A program made the translations under genes and the position numbers. 64,000 nt of DNA from Hofstenia miamia (Eukaryota > Xenacoelomorpha > Acoela > Hofsteniidae): positions 112,264 to 176,263 of the forward strand of contig CABFPE010000742.1 in NCBI GenBank assembly GCA_900660155.1. Direction: 5' to 3'. Below, in pieces: positions 12,181-23,496 of this stretch (the stretch's first letter is position 1; the number at the start of each line of letters is the position of its first letter). The notes under the pieces were generated by a model. The model was given only the letters and a program-made list of their open reading frames with translations, had not been told where the DNA came from and did no database searches.

Positions 12181-12523
12181 ATCTTTTGTTTATGCAACGC
12201 CGTCATGTACAGCATTGGGTAGTGGTGTAGCATCCGCAGCAAAGGATCAGAAGATCTCTTAATTTTTTTCTGTTGCTTAGTATATCTCTCATTCTCCATA
12301 TCCACAATTGTATCCTTATTGCTGCGATGATGACATTATTTTGTTCTGCCATTGGCAGGTTATTTGTAATTGTTATTTAGTTACTAGTTAAATTTATATA
12401 AATAGGGTCTTTTGTGTACGATCGGCAATAAATATTGTTTTATTCTACTTAAAGTTACTCATTTACATTTCCTGTTAACCAATTATGTCTGTCTGTAGCT
12501 AAATCCTATCCGGAGAGGAGGGG
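12096..12523 (+). repeat. LTR-like unit, tandem copy 1 (428 bp)
   Basis: This unit includes the last coding-like codons of the upstream fossil, then a TATATAAATAG box near 12396 and an AATAAA signal at 12427-12432, the core signals of an LTR. It is followed head to tail by an almost identical copy. No clear TG...CA ends could be fixed, and no matching copy was seen upstream of the fossil, so calling it an LTR rests on the promoter and polyadenylation signals. Confidence 0.6.
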
Positions 12524-12951
12524 TATTGCCGAGATCCAATGGGACGACATGAGAACTCTTAAATTGCTCGACGACACTGAACACCTCGTACAACTACCGT
12601 CCTACTAAATCTTTTGTTTATGCAACGCCGTCATGTACAGCATTGGGTAGTGGTGTAGCATCCGCAGCAAAGGATCAGAAGATCTCTTAATTTTTTTCTG
12701 TTGCTTAGTATATCTCTCATTCTCCATATCCACAATTGTATCCTTATTGCTGCGATGATGACATTATTTTGTTCTGCCATTGGCAGGTTATTTGTAATTG
12801 TTATTTAGTTACTAGTTAAATTTATATAAATAGGGTCTTTTGTGTACGATCGGCAATAAATATTGTTTTATTCTACTTAAAGTTACTTATTTACATTTCC
12901 TGTTAACCAATTATGTCTGTCTGTAGCTAAATCCTATCCGGAGAGGAGGGG
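12524..12951 (+). repeat. LTR-like unit, tandem copy 2 (428 bp)
   Basis: Near-identical repeat of 12096-12523 joined directly to it, including its TATA and AATAAA signals. Because the unit also contains the coding-like end, the pair arose by tandem duplication of element 3' end plus LTR-like DNA, not by an ordinary LTR-to-LTR event. The hAT transposon region begins at once afterwards. Confidence 0.7.
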
Positions 12952-13620
12952 CTGTGTGGAGCTGTAAATTTTTGTAGGCGCCTAAATCTTATGTAGATAT
13001 TTAGTTTATTTATTTGTAGGTAGTTTTTATATTTAATAGTTAGAATAGAACCATTTTAAGCGTTAAAATTTAGATATAAATATTTTTGTTTAAACTCATA
13101 TTATTCAAAATTCCTTTATATTAGCGTTTTAAAATTATATCTTTGAAGTTGCTGAATTTTGTAATAAACGACGTCGATTATATCAAGTATTAGCTGCATG
13201 ATTTAACTGCTGTAAGTTATGTAATTAAATAATGTCGTCGATACGTGTCGAGAAGTTTTCCATTGCAATAATATTAACTAAAAATAATATTTTAAATAAT
13301 ATTTCATTTCATTTGTTTTGGCTTAATTTTGTACTTTAACTTGAAAGGATATATTTCTATCGAATATGTTTTAAAAACTAGTCTAGTAGTCCTACTTTTC
13401 TATATTTAATGAAATAAAAATGACAATTAACATTTTTGTAATTGATCATTCAATCATTAAACTATTGAATTAATTATCAGATTATTTATTATTTAAAAAG
13501 AATTTTAGATTTCTATTAATAATAACGAATATTCTTATTAATTTAAAATAAGTAACATGTTTTAATTTATACTTTATAAATTTAGTTAAAATTAAACCTT
13601 TTCTTTTTACATTTCATTAA

Positions 13621-14721
13621 ATGGGCGATAGAAAGAAGAAGCATTCCAGTTGGGATCGAATAAAGGAAACAAAGAGGCAAGAGTTGGCGGAAAATGTGAA
13701 ATGTATTAAACCTATAACTACTTTCTTTTCAAAAACTTTACCTATTCCTCCAGTGAAAACTACGCCAACGGCATTCTCTGCAAATACGCCAACGTCAGGC
13801 TCTGTAATTTCGCCAACTGCCACTGTTTATGCAACTACGCTGACTGCTCCTGTCTCTGAAACTACGCCAACTTCAACTGTTCCTATTACTCCTTCAGTTC
13901 CTCCCGTTTCTACTTCCTTGCCTGGATGTTCCTCCAATTCTGAGAATTTCCCATCTCTTCCGAAGAATTTAGCTGTTTTTGATATAGGAGACATTTTTAG
14001 AACAGATACGTCCTCACACGAAGCTTCGAGGTATAAATATTGCTCATCTGTTGTCTGTAACCTTCGTGATGAGGAAACCTATAAAATACTGACAAACCAT
14101 TTTGTTCCCAGCAAAAACTACGTATTCCCAGCTGTTTTAATTAAGGGATGTAGCAGAAAGTACAAGATTGAATTTCTTGATAATAATTTCGTCTATAGCC
14201 CAAGCGATGATAGCGTTTGGTGCATTCCTTGCTCTCTTTTTGCAGAACCAGAAAGAAGAAAAATTGTTCACTTATTTGTTAATGCAGGATACAGCCAATG
14301 GCACAACATAAAAGACAAACAGAAGCGGCATAATGGTACTGCATGTCATAAGAATGCGGTTTCCAAAACTGAAGATTTCAAAGCTAGATTCGAAAATCGC
14401 CACAGGACTCTACCGGTATTAATTGATGAAGAAATTAAATATTGCTACCAAACCCACGAAAAAATCCTTAAAAAAATTGCAAGAGCCATTCATTTCTGTG
14501 GTAAACAGGCCATTGCGTTGCGTGGACATCGAGAAGACGTTTTAAACAAAGATTTGGAAAAGAATCCTGGAAATTTTCTTGCTCTTATTAAAGAAATGTC
14601 AGTTGATGACCCTGTTCTGCATCAACATCTGACGCAGCTCATGATGAGGAATGCAACGTACCTTCGAATGCAGGGCCAAAATGAGATGATCAATACCATA
14701 GGAAATCATACAATCAGCTAA
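13621..14721 (+). CDS. hAT transposase N-terminal part (TTF-type zinc finger, DUF4371-like), 366 aa
   Basis: This intact open frame starts with MGDRKKKHSSWDRIKETK, a basic start usual for this family. Residues 45-105 are a Thr/Pro-rich low-complexity region made of TTPT-like repeats. Residues 120-245 form a TTF-type zinc-binding domain, with WCIPCSLF and later histidine and cysteine ligands. Residues 250-366 enter the DUF4371-like region, with FCGKQAIALRGHRED and NPGNFLAL. The protein would bind the transposon ends and begin the RNase H-like catalytic fold. A usual family member is longer than 600 residues; here the frame stops and the rest continues in other frames downstream. The start at 13621 is the only upstream ATG in frame after a long AT-rich leader. 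Confidence 0.8.
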   Translation: MGDRKKKHSSWDRIKETKRQELAENVKCIKPITTFFSKTLPIPPVKTTPTAFSANTPTSGSVISPTATVYATTLTAPVSETTPTSTVPITPSVPPVSTSLPGCSSNSENFPSLPKNLAVFDIGDIFRTDTSSHEASRYKYCSSVVCNLRDEETYKILTNHFVPSKNYVFPAVLIKGCSRKYKIEFLDNNFVYSPSDDSVWCIPCSLFAEPERRKIVHLFVNAGYSQWHNIKDKQKRHNGTACHKNAVSKTEDFKARFENRHRTLPVLIDEEIKYCYQTHEKILKKIARAIHFCGKQAIALRGHREDVLNKDLEKNPGNFLALIKEMSVDDPVLHQHLTQLMMRNATYLRMQGQNEMINTIGNHTIS

Positions 14722-16117
14722 GATTATTTTAGAAGTCAAAGAATCTGGCTTCCATTCTATTATTGCCGATGAAGGTGCTTCGAGCAATGATCAGATAATG
14801 TCTATCAGCATTCGATTTGTTGACGAACAAGGAAATATACGTGAAGATTTTATCGGGGTTCGTAGATCTGGAAAGAATCACAGGAGAAGCACTAGCAAAT
14901 AAAATCTTTGAGTTTTACGAAGAGGTTGTTTTAAGCCTATCTGATCTTCGAGGGCAGTGTTTCGATGGCGCATCAAATATGGCGGGTGAAAAAAAGAGCC
15001 TTTGTTCGTTTAGCCTAAATAAAAATCCTTTGGCAGTATATTCATTGCAACAGTGACATTTTAAACCCATGAGTTAGAAAAGTGATTATTGGCCTGTGTA
15101 AGACATGGTGGACAAAGCGTGACAGTGCCTATGAGCATTTTTATTTAGCTATGAAGTTTATGGTAACAGCTTTTGAAATTATCAATGGTACACATCCAAA
15201 TATAGCTGATTATTCCGATGTATATACGACAGGATGGTCATCTGATAACAAGAAAAAGGCAACAAGTCTTTTAAATTCCGTTTGCGATTTTGGGTTCATT
15301 GTTGGTGTTGTCCCTATATCGTTTACTTCATTCTCTTCACGGGGTAACAAAGAAATTGCAAAGTAAATGCATTGACATTTTCAAAGTCTTTCAAGAAATC
15401 GAAACGGTGAAAGAGGATATTAATGAGCTGCGAATTGATGTTGATAATCAGTTTAACAAAATATATAATCAGGATAGCTGAACATATTGGTGTGGATAAA
15501 TCTCTTTCATGAATAGCTAGGCGACAACTTCATCGTGATAACACACCAGCTGACACACCAGAAGTCTACTATCGCCAAACATTAGCTATTCCGCTTCTTG
15601 ATTCCATATTATCAGAATTGACTCTTTGTTTCACCAAACTTTCCCAGAAATCGTCCATGTTGATTTATTTAATTCCGAGTATCTTGTACAATGCAGAAAG
15701 TGAAAATCAACTGTTGGAAGCGGCTAAATTATATCACGATGATCTTCCAAATCCTGATTTAGTTGGTATGGAATTGGCCTTATGGAAAAGGAAATGGGAG
15801 GCAGTTAGCCCTGAAGACAGACCATCTTCACTGGCCAAGACATTCCTGAAATATGACTGAACAAGGTTTCCCAATTTATTCCTTCTGATAAAAATTGGAT
15901 GTACTCTCCCAGTTACAAATTGTAAATGCGAAAGAACATTTTCAGTGCTTCGCCGACTCCGACCATGGCTAAGCGCCTCTATGCAAACGACAGGCTATCG
16001 TCGTTGGCCTTAATGAATATTTATTACGGTCACCTAATTGACTACAAGTCTGTTGTCCGAAAATTTCTGCAATTGCATCCTCGCCGCATATACGATAATA
16101 GTCTCCTTTATCAATGA
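14722..16117 (+). pseudogene. hAT transposase catalytic and C-terminal part, frame-broken
   Basis: The sequence continues the same transposase in several frames. QCFDGASNMAG (about 14952-14986) is the hAT catalytic-core signature holding an acidic residue. Open pieces follow at 14817-15056, 15082-15366 and 15618-15860. The C-terminal dimerisation region is seen as CERTFSVLRRLRPWLS (about 15920-15975) and RLSSLALMNIYYG (about 15990-16030, another frame). At least four stops or frame changes lie between these blocks, so the copy is dead, but the order and spacing are those of a complete transposase. It was probably lost by point decay rather than by deletion. Confidence 0.8.
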
Positions 16118-16673
16118 ATACTTAATCATGTACCCATTTAGTAAACAATTATTTACTCTATACATGTATACTTACATTTACAGTGTTGATTTCCCCTTTT
16201 TTGTTTCTAAACTATTGTTAAAAATCTATGAAATGTACACAAAAACAAGTGTGACTAGATAATAAAAGACCTTGTTCTCAAGAAGTACGTAAGATGTCTT
16301 GTTTCTCAATTTCATAAAGAAAATATAGTGTATTTTTTTTGGCCTTAATGAATATTTATTACGGTCACCTAATTGACTACAAGTCTGTTGTCCGAAAATT
16401 TCTGCAATTGCATCCTCGCCGCATATACGATAATAGTCTCCTTTATCAATGAATACTTAATCATGTACCCATTTAGTAAACAATTATTTACTCTATACAT
16501 GTATACTTACATTTACAGTGTTGATTTCCCCTTTTTTGTTTCTAAACTATTGTTAAAAATCTATGAAATGTACACAAAAACAAGTGTGACTAGATAATAA
16601 AAGACCTTGTTCTCAAGAAGTACGTAAGATGTCTTGTTTCTCAATTTCATAAAGAAAATATAGTGTATTTTTT
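16004..16673 (+). repeat. Tandem duplication of 335 bp at the hAT 3' end
   Basis: 16004-16338 and 16339-16673 are virtually identical. The unit starts in the last transposase codons (LALMNIYYG) and runs through the 3' non-coding part. The second copy leads into the GGCGCC motif and the terminal CGGCGCGCCTG. Open frames at 16038-16262 and 16373-16597 are the same non-coding sequence seen twice. Confidence 0.9.
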
Positions 16674-16728
16674 GGCGCCTAAAATTAAAAAAATGCCCCC
16701 CTATCATAGAATCCTGGCGGCGCGCCTG

Positions 16729-17900
16729 TAACCTGATGCGTCATTTATTTGCTATTCAGTGCATCAATTGACATGTATTGGAACACCTTTTCTCTATCAT
16801 TATATTTCCTGCATGAAGCACTGTGCCTAATAAAACTTCTAAGTTCCCACGAGTTTGTCAGTTAATGTTCATTTCTATAGTTACGTGATTACTTTTTTCA
16901 TGAATTCCACTTGGAAGGAAGGAGGGTAAGCTTATTGCGCTCGAGAATCAGTTCCTCGTAAATTACAAACAATATGCTTGACCTCCTCAATGAAGGAGAT
17001 TGGTAATCGTTTTTACCCTAACATTGTATCTTTAAATATACATAGCATATATTATCCCATACATATCTTTAAGTATAATATTACGTAATATAGAAGCAGA
17101 TTTTGTAATTTACTCTCAGTTTAGACATTTCGGTGCCAAATTAATCCGCGCTTTTTAAATTATACTCTTTCTCATGGCAGCTTAATCAGCCGCAGGTTGT
17201 TCACAAATTAGATTTTTAATCGCATCCCAATCAGTGAATCGTATATATATTAATAGGGATTGGTCAATTCAAAGATATCATATCTCAAATTTGCGCATAT
17301 AGGATTGTTTTCTGCATGAAAGTTTTGGGCATTTAACCATGGTATCCTTAAAAATACAATTACGTAATATGTGGAATATGTAAAATAATTACGAAAAAGT
17401 TTCGTTCATAAATTATTTGAATCATTGGGAATATTAATATACAGTAGGGAAGGAAATTTTATTGTTCATGTAATTCTGGTTAATTTAGTTCCTAAAGCCT
17501 GATGGGCTTTCATTTTCGCTTCGATATTCATTGCCATATTAATTCGTTACTCGTAGTAATGCTACTGACATTTAATTACTGTGCTAATCTCTCGATGATT
17601 ATTGTTTACTTTAATTCATCACTGTGTAATCTTGGTTCGTTTTTCATGCAAGCTCTAACGCTAACTATTATGAATCTTAATCAGGGAGGTGACAAGCCAA
17701 AACCAGTCGTTGCTGCATGAGTCATGCATTGTTCATACGCTGTATTCATGCTATAACTAATTATATTTGTAAACGCACTCACATTGCTACTAATGTTTTT
17801 TCAATAAAATTTTAATTTGAAAAAATATAGCTTGGCAGTGGGCATCACACACAATTTTTCTGCAGTTGAAAAATTTGAAAGCCATTGGGTATGTCTTATT
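16729..17900. other. Intergenic, no gene seen
   Basis: AT-rich sequence between the hAT and Tigger relics. An 72-codon open frame at 17502-17720 has no recognisable domain and no splice or promoter context. I see nothing else in it. Confidence 0.55.
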
Positions 17901-17915
17901 CTAGTAGGAGACACA

Positions 17916-18242
17916 TTAAAAAATTTGCGTCTTTATATAATTAATATGAAAAAGTGAGGCGTTTATCAATTTCAATTGAATAAATGCCTTTCCTGCCGGC
18001 ATGGACTGCTTGGTCAAGGAAAGTACATTTTGCGCGGAATCCAGATATAACATTCGCTGAGGTAGCTGCTTTTGGCGAAACACCGGTTTATTAATAGACA
18101 ACTTTTCTGCTTTATTTTTTAACGAGTGTAGTAATATTTCATCATCCCAATGTGATTTAAACGGTTTGAACACAGATTTATCCATTGGTTGAAGCTCATG
18201 TGTAGTATTGCTCGGCAAACTACAGATGAATATCATGGTCAT
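17916..18242 (-). pseudogene. Tigger-like transposase, C-terminal fragment
   Basis: This 108-residue open stretch reads CSLPSNTTHELQPMDKSV near its start and continues with KSHWDDEILLHSLKNKAEK. The LP-NTTH-LQP-D core is the most conserved tract of the DDE_1 (pogo, Tigger, jerky) superfamily, where the family has LPPNTTHRLQPLD or similar. About 330 residues of a usual transposase are missing on the N-terminal side in this frame. The reading frame enters from the tandem array, which supplies stops, so the fragment cannot be translated from the original start. Confidence 0.75.
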
Positions 18243-20855
18243 CAGCTATTAAAAGAGAGGAAGCTCTGTCAAATTTAAGTGAGCGTTTTCTGCTTTATTT
18301 TTTAACCAGTGTAGTAATATTTCATCATCCCAATGTGATTTAAACGGTTTGAACACAGATTTATCCATTGGTTGAAGCTCATGTGTAGTATTGCTCGGCA
18401 AACTACAGATGAATATCATGGTCATCAGCTATTAAAAGAGAGGAAGCTCTGTCAAATTTAAGTGAGCGTTTTCTGCTTTATTTTTTAACCAGTGTAGTAA
18501 TATTTCATCATCCCAATGTGATTTAAACGGTTTGAACACAGATTTATCCATTGGTTGAAGCTCATGTGTAGTATTGCTCGGCAAACTACAGATGAATATC
18601 ATGGTCATCAGCTATTAAAAGAGAGGAAGCTCTGTCAAATTTAAGTGAGCGTTTTCTGCTTTATTTTTTAACCAGTGTAGTAATATTTCATCATCCCAAT
18701 GTGATTTAAACGGTTTGAACACAGATTTATCCATTGGTTGAAGCTCATGTGTAGTATTGCTCGGCAAACTACAGATGAATATCATGGTCATCAGCTATTA
18801 AAAGAGAGGAAGCTCTGTCAAATTTAAGTGAGCGTTTTCTGCTTTATTTTTTAACCAGTGTAGTAATATTTCATCATCCCAATGTGATTTAAACGGTTTG
18901 AACACAGATTTATCCATTGGTTGAAGCTCATGTGTAGTATTGCTCGGCAAACTACAGATGAATATCATGGTCATCAGCTATTAAAAGAGAGGAAGCTCTG
19001 TCAAATTTAAGTGAGCGTTTTCTGCTTTATTTTTTAACCAGTGTAGTAATATTTCATCATCCCAATGTGATTTAAACGGTTTGAACACAGATTTATCCAT
19101 TGGTTGAAGCTCATGTGTAGTATTGCTCGGCAAACTACAGATGAATATCATGGTCATCAGCTATTAAAAGAGAGGAAGCTCTGTCAAATTTAAGTGAGCG
19201 TTTTCTGCTTTATTTTTTAACCAGTGTAGTAATATTTCATCATCCCAATGTGATTTAAACGGTTTGAACACAGATTTATCCATTGGTTGAAGCTCATGTG
19301 TAGTATTGCTCGGCAAACTACAGATGAATATCATGGTCATCAGCTATTAAAAGAGAGGAAGCTCTGTCAAATTTAAGTGAGCGTTTTCTGCTTTATTTTT
19401 TAACCAGTGTAGTAATATTTCATCATCCCAATGTGATTTAAACGGTTTGAACACAGATTTATCCATTGGTTGAAGCTCATGTGTAGTATTGCTCGGCAAA
19501 CTACAGATGAATATCATGGTCATCAGCTATTAAAAGAGAGGAAGCTCTGTCAAATTTAAGTGAGCGTTTTCTGCTTTATTTTTTAACCAGTGTAGTAATA
19601 TTTCATCATCCCAATGTGATTTAAACGGTTTGAACACAGATTTATCCATTGGTTGAAGCTCATGTGTAGTATTGCTCGGCAAACTACAGATGAATATCAT
19701 GGTCATCAGCTATTAAAAGAGAGGAAGCTCTGTCAAATTTAAGTGAGCGTTTTCTGCTTTATTTTTTAACCAGTGTAGTAATATTTCATCATCCCAATGT
19801 GATTTAAACGGTTTGAACACAGATTTATCCATTGGTTGAAGCTCATGTGTAGTATTGCTCGGCAAACTACAGATGAATATCATGGTCATCAGCTATTAAA
19901 AGAGAGGAAGCTCTGTCAAATTTAAGTGAGCGTTTTCTGCTTTATTTTTTAACCAGTGTAGTAATATTTCATCATCCCAATGTGATTTAAACGGTTTGAA
20001 CACAGATTTATCCATTGGTTGAAGCTCATGTGTAGTATTGCTCGGCAAACTACAGATGAATATCATGGTCATCAGCTATTAAAAGAGAGGAAGCTCTGTC
20101 AAATTTAAGTGAGCGTTTTCTGCTTTATTTTTTAACCAGTGTAGTAATATTTCATCATCCCAATGTGATTTAAACGGTTTGAACACAGATTTATCCATTG
20201 GTTGAAGCTCATGTGTAGTATTGCTCGGCAAACTACAGATGAATATCATGGTCATCAGCTATTAAAAGAGAGGAAGCTCTGTCAAATTTAAGTGAGCGTT
20301 TTCTGCTTTATTTTTTAACCAGTGTAGTAATATTTCATCATCCCAATGTGATTTAAACGGTTTGAACACAGATTTATCCATTGGTTGAAGCTCATGTGTA
20401 GTATTGCTCGGCAAACTACAGATGAATATCATGGTCATCAGCTATTAAAAGAGAGGAAGCTCTGTCAAATTTAAGTGAGCGTTTTCTGCTTTATTTTTTA
20501 ACCAGTGTAGTAATATTTCATCATCCCAATGTGATTTAAACGGTTTGAACACAGATTTATCCATTGGTTGAAGCTCATGTGTAGTATTGCTCGGCAAACT
20601 ACAGATGAATATCATGGTCATCAGCTATTAAAAGAGAGGAAGCCCTGTCAACTTTAAGTGAGCGTTTTCTGATTTATTTTTTAACCAGTGTAGTAAAATT
20701 CCATCATCCCAATGTGATTCAAAAAGTTTAAACACGGATTTATACATTGGTGTAAGCTCGTGTTTAGTATTGCTCGGCAAACTACAGATGAATATCATGG
20801 TCATCAGCTATTAAGTGAGAGGAAGCCCTGTAAAATTTAAGTGAACTTATTCTGC
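18111..20855 (-). repeat. Satellite-like array: 15 units of 183 bp derived from Tigger transposase
   Basis: Units are bounded by TTCTGC, at 18105-18110, 18288-18293 and every 183 bases to 20850-20855; 2745 bases equals exactly 15 units. Each unit read on the minus strand encodes the LPSNTTHELQPMDKSVFK and SHWDDE tract of the transposase plus two adjoining stops (TAA, TAG). 183 is divisible by three, so the frame is kept from unit to unit. Inner units are almost identical; the first and especially the last unit differ at several positions. TTCTGC is also the shared sequence at the two single-copy flanks, pointing to an origin by unequal exchange or slippage at that hexamer. It is not a CRISPR array: there are no unique spacers. 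Confidence 0.9.
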
Positions 20856-20879
20856 AGGTTTTTAGTTTGCAAAGGGATA

Positions 20880-21180
20880 CAACCATTTAATGAAAGTAGA
20901 GGTATCCATCGATCCTTCATTAGTCATTTTAATTTTGGGGATAAAAAATTATCTTTCCATTCCAACTTACGGCGTTTTTTTTCCATTCCGATTTACGGCG
21001 TTTTTCTCTAAAGAGAATCATGGGAGGAATGACTTGACCAATATCATTCCCACAAGAAAGGATTGGAACATTTTCTCCATGCTCAAGAGCCACAATGTGT
21101 AAACGCTTTTTAGCTTTCCTAGTTAAAGCAGTAGTTGCCTTGTGAAGTCAAAGGCGGCACCGTTTTTCATCCATAACAAA
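20880..21180 (-). pseudogene. Tigger-like transposase, catalytic-core fragment
   Basis: Read on the minus strand, 21177 to about 21000 gives VMDEKRC, TRKAKKRLHIVALEHGENV and CGNDIGQVIPPMILFREKR. The family pattern is N-x-DETG, then ARKGKK-VH, then GENVTV-x-C-x-NA-G-x-IPP. The first catalytic Asp is present in MDEK. Further on, GSMDTSTFIKWL (about 20920) fits the following family segment. Stops interrupt it. It abuts the fifteenth unit of the satellite array at 20855. Confidence 0.7.
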
Positions 21181-22222
21181 ATTCCAATTCAGTCATTACA
21201 TTTTTCAGTTTCTGAAAATGGTAATCTACTATTATTTTTTAAGGTTCGCAGCTTTTCTCTTCGAACTATCAGAGTGCCGTTTTAAAAAAGAAAACCATAG
21301 AGAATGAAAAAATAAGAAAAATCTGCATGATCAAATTAATCTGCAATACTATAAATTTGTTTTGCTTAATAATGGCTCGTTTTGAGATCTTTGTATATCC
21401 AATTCTCTGCTCAAACTCGGCTCGGCTCGGCTCGGCTCAGCTGGTTAGAAGCTCGGCTCATTGTCAAGTCTGAGAATATATAATGAATAATTGTTAATGC
21501 TCTTTTATTTAATAGTTCATGCCGGGCATGGGCATGTGCGTCGCCAGTGAATTTTTTTAATACTGAAACTTGTTTACAGCATGACACTGATCCTATTTGT
21601 TTATTCCTTACCGACTTATTTTCGATATATTTATAAAAAAACCTACTTCGTAGAGCTGGCGGACTCATGATATCAGCTCCAAAATGCTTAAGACGTATAA
21701 AACCAGTGCCTAAATTTGAATTTGAATTGAATTACTCTGGATAATATTTCTCAAAAATAAATGCCATAAAAGGCTAACTAATTATCACATTAAATCTAAA
21801 TAGAAATCATTGTCTAAGATCATCCTAACTGCAAAACTTTACATTTGCAACTACTTATCTGTACATGTAATTAATATATATATATATATATGCAAAATAA
21901 TTTTTTGAAAAACTAGGTGGGCTGTGCACTGTGCCAAATTTTTTCAAGTAAATTAAATTAAATTTTGAGCAACTCTGATTGCATAGCCTTGCACACATAA
22001 AGTGGGTGTTTTATGTTAGGAATTACATGTACGAGTATTATAGTTTGGTTTAAGACTATATATCATTCATCCTCTCGCTGTGCGGAGGGTGAACGGGCTA
22101 ATGCTTTTAATAAAAAATTTTTTCTAGTAGGAATAAACATAATAAAATTACTTGAAGATTAAGATTGTACATTAAGTCGTTGTCTTTGTCGTGAAGAGAA
22201 GCATAACTACATAGTATTAAAT
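21181..22222. other. Intergenic with simple repeats
   Basis: Contains a short GGCTC/CTCGG-type repeat at about 21416-21440 and an AT dinucleotide run near 21872-21890. An 85-codon minus-strand open frame at 21411-21668 overlaps the simple repeat and is not convincing. No gene seen. Confidence 0.55.
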
Positions 22223-23496
22223 AAGCTGTTCAATATTATCTCTTGCCACTAGGAAACACTAAGAATCGCTAGGGGAAGGAATTCTTACAATAAGGTAAAT
22301 TACTACATTTACATTAAAGTAAATCCCCTTATAGAGACTAGAAAATCAAATATTAACTGGTAATTTCAAATGCTAAGATTTGCTTAGCACTTATCTGCGA
22401 AAGCTCGCACACTGTGTTCATAGCCCTTGTAATGAATAATATTCACTTGAACAAAGTCTTGCTCTTTGAGGATTACTTTAACAATGCATAACTATTCAAT
22501 TTTATTTTAATTCAGTAAATGGTGCTAACTTCATCTCGAAACTTCAAAAATTATTCTCGTAAATATATTATTCTTATTTGCTGCAAATTTATTGGCAATG
22601 CATATTGTGGTGAGTCGTCGAATATATTACATACTTTTTGTTGAAAGTTCGTTTAGAGTCTGGCAAAAGCAGCCCAATTTGAATGTTAATCTAATATATA
22701 CTTGCATGTAATAATAAATGACAAGGCCAAACCGAAACTAAATCTAGACCCATATGCGCTGCATCTTTTGCAATGAAATCTTGGGCTAAGATATAGAATC
22801 AAAGCTATCTTCCACAATTTATTCTTAGGACTGACCATTAGGGTCAAAGCTGTTCAATATTATCTCTTGCCACTAGGAAACACTAAGAATCGCTAGGGGA
22901 AGGAATTCTTACAATAAGGTAAATTACTACATTTACATTAAAGTAAATCCTTTACTAACGTCCCTTATAGAGACTAGAAAATCAAATATTAACTGGTAAT
23001 TTCAAATGCTAAGATTTTCTTAGCACTTATCTGCGAAATCTCGCACACTGTGTTAATAGCCCTTGTAATGAATAATATTCACTTGAAAAAAGTCTTGCTC
23101 TTTGAGGATTACTTTAACAATGCATAACTATTCAATTTTATTTTAATTCAGTAAATGGTGCTAACTTCATCTTGAAAATTCAAAAATTATTCTCTTAAAT
23201 ATATTATTCTTATTAGCTGCAAATTTATTGGCAATGCATATTGTGGTGAGTCGTCGAATATATGGCATACTTTTTGTCAAAAGTTTGTTTAGAGTCTGGC
23301 AAAAGCAGCCCAATTTTAATTTTAATCTAATGTATACTTGCATGTAATAATAAATAACAAGGCCAAACTGAAACTAAATCTAGACCCATATGCGCTGCAT
23401 CTTTTGCAATGAAAGGACCGTACATGAATTCTTGAGCTAAGATATAGAATCAAAGCTATGTTCCAAAATTTATTCTTAGGACTGACCATTAGTGTC
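22223..23496. repeat. Tandem duplication, two units of about 624-650 bp
   Basis: 22223-22846 and 22847 to about 23496 are the same sequence with scattered substitutions and small insertions (for example an extra TTTACTAACGTC-like stretch near 22950 and an extra piece near 23415 in copy 2). No coding potential shared by both copies. The divergence, a few percent by eye, means this pair is older than the near-identical duplications elsewhere in the window. Confidence 0.85.

Larger units (their letters stand above)
12952..16728 (+). mobile_element. hAT superfamily DNA transposon (ZMYM/DUF4371 type), decayed
   Basis: A plus-strand hAT transposase relic (13621-16117) lies between ends that share the motif GGCGCCTAAA: near 12977 at the left, and at 16674 on the way to the right end CGGCGCGCCTG (16718-16728). 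Read inwards from the right, the element starts CAGGCGCGCCGCC, a plausible hAT terminus. The outermost part of the left terminus is not clearly present, so the left boundary at 12952 is provisional and I could not confirm an 8-bp target duplication. The 13000-13600 leader is AT-rich and non-coding. The 3' 335 bp are tandemly duplicated. Confidence 0.7.
17916..21180 (-). mobile_element. pogo/Tigger (DDE_1, jerky-like) transposon relic, internally amplified
   Basis: On the minus strand, two ends of a DDE_1 transposase flank a tandem array. The upstream part (21180-20880) reads VMDEKRC, which holds the first catalytic Asp of the family, then GENVPILSCGNDIGQVIPP and FREKRRK. The downstream part (18242-17916) reads LPSNTTHELQPMDKSVFK and SHWDDE, matching the stretch that follows the second catalytic Asp in Tigger-like transposases. 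Stops and frame changes are present throughout. The segment joining the two parts has been multiplied into fifteen 183-bp units. The terminal inverted repeats were not located. Confidence 0.75.

Noticed and set aside
18111-20855. Repeat array as a CRISPR locus
   Set aside because: The 183-bp units are joined directly, with no unique spacers, in eukaryotic transposon DNA.
21411-21668. Minus-strand frame ending in repeated Ser-Arg-Ala-Glu-Pro
   Set aside because: The apparent pattern comes from the GGCTC simple repeat.
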